Source of the DNA: CAYUWM01 sp964448395 | GTDB taxonomy: Bacteria; Chloroflexota; Dehalococcoidia; E44-bin15 | NCBI GenBank assembly: GCA_964448395.1 | Contig: CAYUWM010000012.1 | Coordinates: forward strand, 1 to 35,749 | DNA length: 35,749 nucleotides | Direction: 5' to 3' | Shown here: positions 1 to 7,341 of the stretch, piece after piece | How the letters are laid out: each line of letters begins with the position of its first letter | Position numbering within the stretch: position 1 is the stretch's first letter | Notes under the pieces: generated by a model | What the model was told of the DNA's origin: nothing | Seen by the model: only the letters and a program-made list of their open reading frames with translations | Database searches by the model: none | Made by a program: the position numbers and the translations under genes

Positions 1-426
1 CTGGAGATGAAGGGCGAGAACCAGTTCAAGGTCCGCGCCTACCGCCAGGCGTCACGCACCTTCAAAGACCTGCCGCGGGAGGTGGAGGACATGCTGCGGG
101 ACGGGGAGAACCTGGAGGAGATACCGGGGATAGGCGAAGCCATCGCCAAGAAGATTACTGAGATTGTGGACACGGGGCACCTCAAGCTGCACGATGATCT
201 GCGCGCAGGGTTCCCCGAAGGCATCCTCGATATACTGTCCATACCCGGTATCGGCCCCAAGATGGCCATGCGCCTGCACACCGAGGCGGGAGTGGGCAGC
301 GTGAGCGAGCTGGAGGCCGCCATCCGCGACGGGCGGGTGGCAAGCATGCCGCGCATGGGGGGCAAGGCGGCACAGCGGATGCTGAGCCAGATTAATTCGG
401 CAAAGGCTAAGGGACATGCCTGCTAG
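1..426 (+). CDS. PolX-type helix-hairpin-helix protein, 5' partial
   Basis: The frame is open from the left edge, so the true start lies upstream; an in-frame ATG at 7 is internal to the conserved region. The visible 141 residues match the N-terminal part of family X DNA polymerases: the KGENQFKVRAYRQA segment of the 8-kDa-like domain, then helix-hairpin-helix motifs EIPGIGEAIAKKI and SIPGIGPKMAMRL, and a weaker one at MPRMGGKAA. Such motifs hold the DNA backbone without sequence specificity. A bacterial PolX usually continues for about 400 more residues with a nucleotidyltransferase and a PHP exonuclease domain, but here the frame stops right after the HhH region and the next gene carries neither. 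It is either a stand-alone HhH protein or a truncated polX. The family assignment of the visible part is firm; the function is open. Confidence 0.8.
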   Translation: MEMKGENQFKVRAYRQASRTFKDLPREVEDMLRDGENLEEIPGIGEAIAKKITEIVDTGHLKLHDDLRAGFPEGILDILSIPGIGPKMAMRLHTEAGVGSVSELEAAIRDGRVASMPRMGGKAAQRMLSQINSAKAKGHAC

Positions 427-1144
427 CGAGGCCGATATGGGCAGTGAAATTCAGCCATTGGGCGAGATCGGCGTCTCAAGCGAGAAACAAGCGATCCGTC
501 GCCTGCGCGACGCCATAATGCATGGCAAGCACTGGTACATCGCCCTGCTCGAGGCTATCGGTCAGTGGGACCTGATAGAAGAAACCTATAAGGGCAGGGA
601 CTACCGCTACCTCATCGCCAGCGAGGCCTTTGACTGGCTGCTGCTCGCCGAGCGCATACTGGACGAGGTGGGTCATCTGGTACCGCAGGAGGAGGCAGTC
701 GACCTGCTGTTTCACGGCAAAGCGCCTGTTGAGATTACTGAGGAAGAATTCTGCAACCTCATCGGCGAGGACAAGTACCGCGCACACCTCAATTTCTTCT
801 ACGGGGTCACAGTGGAGGAATCACTGATAATGACGGCGGAGGAGGAGGCGCACAAGGAACAGCGGGCCAGCCCCTTCAGCGACAACGGTACTCCCCGAGA
901 GGAATCGTACCAGCGAATATACGGAAGCTCCTTCAACGACCTGCTCAAGCGGTTCAGGAAGGAGAAGGGCTACTCCAGGCGTCAATCCATGGCCCTGAGC
1001 GAAACCAAGGAGTTCACCTACTGGCTGTTCAAATACCGGCTTAACAATTGCGATAAGGCGCGCATCGCCAGCGACACCAAAAAGGCATTAAAAGAATTGA
1101 ACCGCCAGCGGGGGACGGGGGGAGGCAGTCATTGCCTGACATGA
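416..1144 (+). CDS. Conserved-looking protein of unknown function (242 aa)
   Basis: I do not recognise this protein. It is soluble, with no signal peptide or membrane segment, and rich in Glu, Lys and aromatic residues; the composition suggests a mostly helical fold. Residues 25-75 (RLRDAIMHGKHWYIALLEAIGQ onward) look like a compact helical domain, and the C-terminal third (KRFRKEKGYSRRQS to LKELNRQRG) is basic and could contact nucleic acid. The ATG at 416 overlaps the end of the HhH gene by 11 bases and has a TAAGGGA-like site just upstream; an in-frame ATG at 437 is the alternative start. The overlap suggests translational coupling to the HhH protein and a related, perhaps DNA-linked, role. 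The stop runs directly into the diverged palindromic repeat that follows. Confidence 0.75.
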   Translation: MPASEADMGSEIQPLGEIGVSSEKQAIRRLRDAIMHGKHWYIALLEAIGQWDLIEETYKGRDYRYLIASEAFDWLLLAERILDEVGHLVPQEEAVDLLFHGKAPVEITEEEFCNLIGEDKYRAHLNFFYGVTVEESLIMTAEEEAHKEQRASPFSDNGTPREESYQRIYGSSFNDLLKRFRKEKGYSRRQSMALSETKEFTYWLFKYRLNNCDKARIASDTKKALKELNRQRGTGGGSHCLT

Positions 1145-1203
1145 CCGGGCGATCCAGTCGTTTCACAATTGCTCTGGATCATCCGATCCAGTCGGATGAT
1201 GAC
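1141..1203. repeat. Diverged copy of the palindromic repeat
   Basis: The stretch begins with TGACCGGGCGATCCAG and closes with CTGGATCATCCGATCCAG and GTCGGATGATGAC. The two ends are imperfect reverse complements, and both resemble the arms of the repeats at 1744-2008 (TGACCGGGTGATCCAG and TGGATTGCCCGATCAAG). It is therefore a single, more decayed member of the same dispersed hairpin family. It sits just after the stop codon of the upstream gene, where it could fold in the mRNA 3' end. Confidence 0.6.
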
Positions 1204-1280
1204 GTACGGGAAAGGCAGAGGTCTGCAGGGGTTGCCCCCCATATTTTTTAAATTCCCCTCAGTCAGAGTTAAGGAGAATC

Positions 1281-1724
1281 ATGCGCGATTTGTACTTTGA
1301 AGATATCCACGTGGGGCAGAAGATTATCGTGGGACAGCATGTGGTCGATAAAGAAGGGATGATCGAGTTCGCGCGCCAGTGGGACCCGCAGGTGTTCCAC
1401 CTGGATGAGGCGGCGGCGGGAACGCAGCACAACGGCCTCATCGCCTCCTCCAATTACACCATGTGCGTCGTCACCAGGGTAATCGGCCTGGGCTGGAACA
1501 TCAGAACCTTCGGCGTCATGGAGTACAAGGAGATACAGGTGCATGCGCCGGTGCGCCCGGGCGACGTCCTCACCGTGAGCATGGAGTGGGTGGACAAGCG
1601 CGAGTCGCGCAGCAAGCCCGACCGCGGCGTGGTGCTGTCACGCATCGAGGTCCGCAACCAGAGCGACGAGCTGGCGCTGAGCTACGTATCCACGATAATG
1701 ATGATGAAGCGCGGGGACGCGTAA
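1281..1724 (+). CDS. MaoC-like hot-dog dehydratase family protein
   Basis: A 147-residue single hot-dog protein of the MaoC / (R)-specific enoyl-CoA hydratase family, which adds water across trans-2-enoyl-CoA or acts on related acyl thioesters. The N-terminal FEDIHVGQK opening is typical. The hydratase signature is visible as D35-P-Q-V-F-H40 followed by a small-residue loop, with D35 and H40 as the expected catalytic pair. The second half (VHAPVRPGDVLTVSMEWVDKRES) matches the strand pattern shared by MaoC proteins. An AAGGAG site lies five bases before the ATG. It stands alone: repeats flank it on both sides and the next gene runs the other way. The substrate cannot be read from the sequence; many anaerobe homologues are annotated only as acyl dehydratases. 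Confidence 0.88.
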   Translation: MRDLYFEDIHVGQKIIVGQHVVDKEGMIEFARQWDPQVFHLDEAAAGTQHNGLIASSNYTMCVVTRVIGLGWNIRTFGVMEYKEIQVHAPVRPGDVLTVSMEWVDKRESRSKPDRGVVLSRIEVRNQSDELALSYVSTIMMMKRGDA

Positions 1725-1743
1725 TAGAGGAGGAGAGTCAAAC

Positions 1744-2008
1744 GTCATCACACGGCTTGACCGGGTGATCCAGCAAGTGGGCAAACGACCTGGATTGCCT
1801 TATCGCGTCGGGCCATAACAGAGGGGGATGCTGGATGTCATCATACGGGCTTGACCGGGTGATCCAGCGAATGGGTAAACGACCTGGATTGCCCTATCGC
1901 GTCGGGCCATAACAGAGGGGGACGCTGGATGTCATCACACGGCTTGACCGGGTGATCCAGCGAATGGGTAAACGACTTGGATTGCCCGATCAAGTCGGAC
2001 AATGACAA
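1744..2008. repeat. Tandem array of palindromic repeats, three units
   Basis: Three head-to-tail units start at 1744, 1837 and 1931, each opening with GTCATCA; the first two are 93 and 94 bases long and nearly identical, the third is cut at about 78. Each unit is an imperfect inverted repeat. In the third, the left arm GTCATCACACGGCTTGACC pairs with the right arm ending GATCAAGTCGGACAATGAC, around a centre with GATCCAG and TTGGAT. The sequence resembles the widespread GTCATTCC...GGAATGAC class of bacterial palindromic repeats. The array fills the 309-base gap between the MaoC gene (+) and arsM (-), where hairpins could end transcription from both sides. I see no gene in it. Confidence 0.8.
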
Positions 2009-2033
2009 GGAGTGGACGGTATCAGCGAAGGGC

Positions 2034-2828
2034 TTATTTGGGCTTGTGCGCCTTCACCGTGATGCTGGCGATAGGGGCACCCACAGCGCGGGCGGCCTCC
2101 TCTTTGTTAGGAGCCAGCGCCACGTCCTGTTTCTCCAGTTCAATGAAGCCAGCAGAGCGAATCCGCTCCAGGTAATCCTCTTCCTTCAAAGCGCCGGCCA
2201 CGCATCCGGCCCACTGTGTCAGGTCATCCCGAACCGCCTCTGGGAGCTCGCCACGGGTAACGATATCGGAGACACACAGCCTGCCCCCGGGCTTAAGCAC
2301 CCGGTAGGCCTCCACGAACACCGCGTCCTTGTCCGGCGAGAGGTTCACCACACAGTTGGAGATCACCACATCCACCGATCCGTCCTCGACGGGCATATGC
2401 TCCATCTCACCCAGCCGGAATTCAACGTTACCCAGCGACAATTGCTCAGCGTTGGCCCTGGCCAGTCGAACCATCTCCGGCGTCATATCCAGGCCAATGA
2501 CCCTGCCCTGCGGGCCAACCCGCCTTGCCGCCAGGAAGCAGTCGAGCCCTCCGCCGCTTCCCAGGTCGAGAACCATCTCTCCCTCCTGCAGCTCGGACAG
2601 GGCGATGGGATTGCCGCAGCCCAGCGACGGTATATCCGCCGCTATGGATTCAATCTCGTCCTTCGAGTAGAGCACCTGGGCACGACTCTCAATACCGGAA
2701 CACCCGCAGCTGCAGCTCGACGACTCGGATTGCGACGCACCACAGCAGGATGAGGCCTGCTGCTTAGCCAGCGCCGTGTACAGCTCGCGTACCGCCTCTT
2801 TAATATCCTTCGAACGCTCTGTCCCCAT
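2034..2828 (-). CDS. arsM: Arsenite S-adenosylmethionine methyltransferase
   Basis: ArsM transfers methyl groups from SAM to trivalent arsenic. The SAM-binding Rossmann core is visible as VLDLGSGGGLDCFLAA, GLDMTPEM and NVEFRLGEMEHMPV. The family's cysteines are present: C71 in SLGCGNP, one in VVISNCVVNLSPDK and one in QWAGCVAGAL, the set expected to bind As(III). The N-terminal segment 28-43 is unusually cysteine-rich (C28, C29, C39, C41, C43). I chose the ATG at 2828, preceded by AGGAGG with six bases of spacing; a GTG immediately upstream at 2831 would be too close to that site. The gene follows valS by 23 bases at the end of the leftward operon. No arsR or arsenite pump is nearby, so arsenic control is not visible here. 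Confidence 0.93.
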   Translation of the reverse strand: MGTERSKDIKEAVRELYTALAKQQASSCCGASQSESSSCSCGCSGIESRAQVLYSKDEIESIAADIPSLGCGNPIALSELQEGEMVLDLGSGGGLDCFLAARRVGPQGRVIGLDMTPEMVRLARANAEQLSLGNVEFRLGEMEHMPVEDGSVDVVISNCVVNLSPDKDAVFVEAYRVLKPGGRLCVSDIVTRGELPEAVRDDLTQWAGCVAGALKEEDYLERIRSAGFIELEKQDVALAPNKEEAARAVGAPIASITVKAHKPK

Positions 2829-2851
2829 CACATACCTCCTATCGATTCCTT

Positions 2852-5333
2852 TTAGCCAAGCTCGGACAGCCTCTCCCGAAGCCTGGAGGCCTTGTCCTGC
2901 TGGGTCGCCAGCCGCTCCCGTTCCTTTTCCACTACCGACGGCGGCGCCTTGGACAGGAATTTTTTATCGGAGAGCCTGNNNNNNNNNNNNNNNNNNNNNN
3001 NNNNNNNNNNNNNNNNNNNNNNNNNNNNNNNNNNNNNNNNNNNNNNNNNNNNNNNNNNNNNNNNNNNNNNNNNNNNNNTTCGACGGCTCCACCTTGAACT
3101 CGGCACGCGTGTTCCTGATAGCCCGCACCACCTCGATGACCACCTCCATGTCCCTCTCCGCCATGTCATCCATGACAGCCTCGTCGGCGACGGGGTAGGG
3201 CGCAACCATGATCGATTCCCCTATATCCCGGTCGACGTGCCCCTTCAGGTTGTGCCATATCTCCTCGGTGATGAACGGCATGAAGGGATGCAGCAGGCGC
3301 AGCGATGTCTCTAGGACATGCGCCAGCACCGGCAGCGGGGGGTTCTCATCCTTCAATCGCAGCTTGGCTATCTCGATGTACCAGTCACAGAACTCCCCCC
3401 AGATGAAGTCGTGCACCTGGCGCTGGGCCTCGCCGAAATGGAAATCCTCCATCAGATGATCCACACTGGCGATCATGCGGTTCATCCGGCTCAGTATCCA
3501 GCGATCCTCCAGCGCCAGCCTGTCACGCAAAGGCTCATACGAGACTTTACCATCAATATTGCCCAGTATGAACCGCGACGCGTTCCACAGCTTGTTGGCG
3601 AAGTTGCGGGCGGCCTCAATCTTATCCATGCTCAGACGGATGTCGTTCCCCGCAGAGGTGCCGGTCGAGAGGGCGTGTCGCAGGGCATCAGTGCCGTACT
3701 TGTCGATCAGCTCCAGCGGGTTCAACACGTTGCCCTTCACCTTGCTCATCTTTTCGCCGCTTTCGTCTCGTATCAGCCCGTGCAGATAGACGGTGTGGAA
3801 CGGTATATCACCCGTGTTCTCCAGGCCCATCATAATCATCCGCGCCACCCAGAAGAAGAGGATATCGTAGCCCGTCTCCATGACCGACGTGGGGTAGAAA
3901 TAGCCCAGTTCGTCGGCCTCATCCGGCCACCCCAACGTCGAGTGGGGCCACAGCGCCGAGCTGAACCAGGTATCGAGGACGTCCGGGTCCTGCTCCAGTT
4001 TCGACGAGCCGCACTTGGTGCAGGCGGTCGGATCGTCGACGCTGACGATTATCTCATCACAATCCTTGCAGTACCACACCGGGATGCGGTGCCCCCACCA
4101 CAGCTGGCGGCTGATGCACCAGTCCCTGATATTCTCCAGCCAGTTGAGGTACACCTTGGTGAAGCGCTCGGGGATTATCTTGATGCGGCCATCGGTCACC
4201 GCGTCGATAGCCGGTATCGCCAGCGGGGCTATCTTGACGAACCACTGCTTGCTGACCCACGGCTCGACGGCGGTGCCGCAGCGGCAGCAGTGGCCTACGG
4301 AGTGCTGGTGCGGTTCGATCTTCACCAGCAGCCCTTCGCTCTCCAAGCGGGCGACAAGCTGCTCACGGCAGACATAGCGGTCGGCTTGATTATAGGGGCC
4401 GGCGTTCTGGTTCATCGTCCCGTCGGGGTTGAGGATATTGACCGTCGGCAGGCCGTGCGCCTGACCAACCTCGAAGTCCACCGGGTCGTGCGCCGGCGTT
4501 ATCTTAACCGCACCGGTGCCGAAGGAAGGGTCGACGGCATCGTCGGCGATTATCGGTATCTCCCTGCCGATGACGGGCAGTATCGCCGTCTTGCCCACCA
4601 ATGCAGCATGTCGCTTATCCTGCGGGTTAACCGCCACCGCCGTATCACCTAGTATGGTCTCGGGACGCGTGGTGGCTACGGTGATGAAGTCGTCGCTGTC
4701 CTTTAGATGGTATCGGACGTACCAGAAGTGGCCGGGGGTATCCTCGTATTCCACCTCCAGATCGGAAATGGCGGTTATGCAGCGCGGGCACCAGTTGATG
4801 ATGCGCTCCCCGCGATAGATCAGACCCTTTTGGTATAAACGTTCGAAGGTGGTGCGTACCGCCTTGGACGGCCCTTCGTCCATGGTGAAGCGCTCCCGGC
4901 TCCAGTCGCATGACGTGCCCAGGCGCTTGTGCTGCTCTGCGATGTTGTGGCCGTATTTACGCTTCCACTCCCATACCCGCTCCAGGAACCTTTCGCGACC
5001 CAGAGCCTGCCTGGTAGTGCCCTCCCTAGCAAGCGCCTGCTCCACCACAAACTGGGTAGCGATGCCGGCGTGATCGATGCCGGGCAGCCACAGGGTGGGC
5101 TCACCCTTCATGCGGTGCCATCGCGCCATGATGTCCTCCAGCGTGGCGGTGAGGGCGTGTCCCAGGTGGAGTACACCGGTGATGTTGGGCGGAGGCATAA
5201 TGATGACGAAGGGCTGCTTCTCACGGTCGATGATGGGGGTGAAGTAGCCCCTGTCCATCCAGAACTGATACCACTTGGCCTCTACTGTATGAGGGTCATA
5301 CGCCTTGGGTATCTGTGACAGTTTGTGGCTCAT
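2852..5333 (-). CDS. valS: Valyl-tRNA synthetase, interrupted by assembly gap
   Basis: Class I aminoacyl-tRNA synthetase that charges tRNA-Val. The HIGH motif is H56-L-G-H59 (PPPNITGVLHLGH); the second signature is KMSKV at 528-532, a known variant of KMSKS. The editing domain appears around TTRPETILGDTAV and GTGAVKITPAHD, zinc-type CxxC pairs near 182-185 and 438-441, and the anticodon-binding helical domain after residue 570. The C-terminal coiled-coil arm ends in LSDKKFLSKAP and a TAA at 2852-2854. A run of 100 N at 2979-3078 removes the link between anticodon domain and arm, and the frames on the two sides do not match through the N run, so the gap length is a placeholder. By comparison with an 880-residue family member, roughly 80-95 residues are missing. 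The gene is almost surely intact in the organism. Confidence 0.96.
2979..3078. other. Assembly gap of 100 N
   Basis: Exactly 100 consecutive N, the usual placeholder for a scaffold join of unknown length. It lies inside valS. The reading frame to its right (positions above 3078) and to its left (below 2979) differ by one base if the N run is taken literally, which shows that the true distance is not 100. Confidence 0.99.
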
Positions 5334-5344
5334 TTACGCGCTTT

Positions 5345-6565
5345 TTAATTTTTACCGGGTTTAGATCTTGTGGCCTTGGTTTCTGGTAGCAGCGCCACCA
5401 CCCGGTCCAGTATCCTGTCTGCCACCTCCGATTTAGGCAGCAGGGGCAGCTTTTTCACCTTATCGTCCCGGTCGATGAGCACTACTTTGTTGGTCTCCGC
5501 ATCGAAGCCGCTATCGGACGCAGTGATGTCATTGGCAACTATAAGATCCAGGTTCTTGCTGTGCAGCTTAGCCTTGGCGTTCTTCACCAGGTTCTCACTC
5601 TCCGCGGCGAACCCCACCCTGATGCACTTGCTTTTCACCTCTCTGAGTATGTCCGGGTTCTCTGCCAGCTCCAGGCTGAAGGCCTCTGCCCCTTTCTTGA
5701 TCTTCGCCCGCGCCGTCTCTTTGGGACGATAGTCTGCGGGGGCGGCAGCCATGATGATGGCATCGGCACCGACGGCAGCCTCAACGAAGGCATCCCGCAT
5801 CTGGATAGCGGTCTGAACATTCATCAGCTTAACACCCACCGGCGGTACCAGCGCCGTGGGGGCGCTGACCAGCACCACCTCCGCACCACGGTCGCGAGCC
5901 GCCTCGGCTATGGCGTAGCCCATCCTCCCCGATGAGCGATTGGTGATATGCCGCACCGGGTCCAGTGGCTCCTGCGTCCCGCCGGCACTGACCACCAGCT
6001 TCCTGCCCGCCAGATCCCCACCCCGCCCCAGAACCTGGTGCACCATGCCCCGAACCTCATCGACATCGGCGAAGCGACCCGGTCCCCAACCGCCGGAGGC
6101 CAAGCGCCCCACAGACGGGCCGACGAAATCGATTCCGCGTCCCTTGAGCTTGGCGATATTCTCCTGAGTAATACTATTTTCATACATATTGGCGTGCATC
6201 GCCGGGGCAACCAGCACCGGCGCCCTGGTCGCCAGCGCGGTACAGCTCAAGATATCATCAGCGATGCCTGCCGCCAGCTTGGCGATTATATTCGCCGTTG
6301 CCGGGGCTATAATTAGAAGATCGGCCTGCTCAGCCAGCGATATGTGCCAGTCACGCGGCTCGACCTGCGGCCCGAACATGCCGATGACAACCGGCTGGTC
6401 GGTCACCCTCTGGAAGCTCAGCGGCCTGACGAACTCCTGCGCCGACTGGGTCATCACCACAATTACACGGGCCCCGTCCTGGGTGAGCTTGCTGGCCAGG
6501 TCCACCGCCTTGTACACGGCAATGCTGCCGGTCACCCCCAGCACTATCGTCTTATCTCTGACCAT
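5345..6565 (-). CDS. coaBC: Bifunctional phosphopantothenoylcysteine synthase/decarboxylase
   Basis: CoaBC (Dfp) carries out two successive steps of coenzyme A synthesis: ligation of cysteine to 4'-phosphopantothenate and FMN-dependent decarboxylation of the product. The N-terminal CoaC flavoprotein half shows GVTGSIAVYKA, the catalytic histidine in WHISLAEQAD and PAMHANMYEN, where the family usually has Asn instead of the His after PAM. The CoaB half starts near residue 185 with VVSAGGTQEPLDPVRHITN, then SSGRMGYAIAEAA, GFAAESE and IVANDI. At 406 residues it is full length. It follows coaX by one base and precedes valS by 11, so it lies inside one transcript with the upstream CoA gene coaX. 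Confidence 0.96.
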   Translation of the reverse strand: MVRDKTIVLGVTGSIAVYKAVDLASKLTQDGARVIVVMTQSAQEFVRPLSFQRVTDQPVVIGMFGPQVEPRDWHISLAEQADLLIIAPATANIIAKLAAGIADDILSCTALATRAPVLVAPAMHANMYENSITQENIAKLKGRGIDFVGPSVGRLASGGWGPGRFADVDEVRGMVHQVLGRGGDLAGRKLVVSAGGTQEPLDPVRHITNRSSGRMGYAIAEAARDRGAEVVLVSAPTALVPPVGVKLMNVQTAIQMRDAFVEAAVGADAIIMAAAPADYRPKETARAKIKKGAEAFSLELAENPDILREVKSKCIRVGFAAESENLVKNAKAKLHSKNLDLIVANDITASDSGFDAETNKVVLIDRDDKVKKLPLLPKSEVADRILDRVVALLPETKATRSKPGKN

Positions 6566-6566
6566 C

Positions 6567-7340
6567 TCACTTCTCCTCCTGATTCAGCTCATGAATCAAT
6601 CGCAACCCGATAAGCGTAAGGTGCATATTAACGGTATCTATGACCTTGGTCTCCGGTGCGATCACCTGGGCCAGCCCGCCGGTGGCCACCACATGCGCTT
6701 CACCCCCCAGTTCCTTCTTCATGCGGGTCACCAGGCTCTCGATAAGCCCTACATAGCCAAAGATAATCCCCGACTGCATGGCGGTAACGCTGTTCTTGCC
6801 GATAGCGTGTTCCGGTGCAACCAGCTCCACCCGCGGCAGCTTGGATGCGCGTTCGAAGAGCGCCTCCGCCGAGATGAGGATGCCGGGGGCGATCGAGCCT
6901 CCCAGATAATCCCCTTCCCTGGAGACAGCATCGAAGGTTGTCGCCGTGCCGAAGTCGATAACGATAACCGGCTTACCGTAGAGGTGGTGCGCCGCCGCGG
7001 AGTTCACCACCCGGTCGGCACCCACCTCGCGAGGGTTGTCGGTGCAGATACGGACCCCGGTCTTCACCCCCGGCCCTACCACTAGCGGGGGAACCTTAAT
7101 GTAGCGCTGGCACAGCTTCTCGATGATGGTCAGCAACGGGGGCACCACACAGGCCACGCTGACGTGATCGATATCGGAGAGCTCTAAGCCCTCTTTGGGC
7201 AACAGGTTACTGAGAAGAACATCGTATTCATCCGCCGTCTTATTGATATCGGTGGCTATATTCCAGCGGGCACGCAGCGTTTCCCCCTCGAAGATGCCGA
7301 GGGCTATATTGGTATTCCCTACATCTACCGCCAGTAACAT
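6567..7340 (-). CDS. coaX: Type III pantothenate kinase
   Basis: CoaX phosphorylates pantothenate, the first step from vitamin B5 to coenzyme A; the type III enzyme belongs to the ASKHA fold and needs a monovalent cation. Visible motifs are the phosphate loop LLAVDVGNTNIALGIF at the start, the pantothenate-site region NPREVGADRVVN, the second phosphate motif VIDFGTATTFD, and GGSIAPG. The length, 257 residues, is normal. It lies one base upstream of coaBC and one base downstream of nnr. With coaBC it supplies three of the five CoA steps; AcpS at the head of the operon consumes CoA, which gives the group a common theme. Confidence 0.96.
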   Translation of the reverse strand: MLLAVDVGNTNIALGIFEGETLRARWNIATDINKTADEYDVLLSNLLPKEGLELSDIDHVSVACVVPPLLTIIEKLCQRYIKVPPLVVGPGVKTGVRICTDNPREVGADRVVNSAAAHHLYGKPVIVIDFGTATTFDAVSREGDYLGGSIAPGILISAEALFERASKLPRVELVAPEHAIGKNSVTAMQSGIIFGYVGLIESLVTRMKKELGGEAHVVATGGLAQVIAPETKVIDTVNMHLTLIGLRLIHELNQEEK

Positions 7341-7341
7341 G

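Noticed and set aside
1744..2008. CRISPR array
   Set aside because: The units are about 94 bases, directly abutting, with no unique spacers and with internal palindromes; no cas gene is near.
1977..2753. A 258-residue plus-strand frame opposite arsM
   Set aside because: It begins inside the palindromic repeat and mirrors arsM; the protein is not recognisable and ArsM is clear.
3318..4652. A 444-residue open frame on the plus strand
   Set aside because: It lies wholly opposite valS, whose protein is unmistakable; the frame is a shadow of GC-rich codons and shows no domain.
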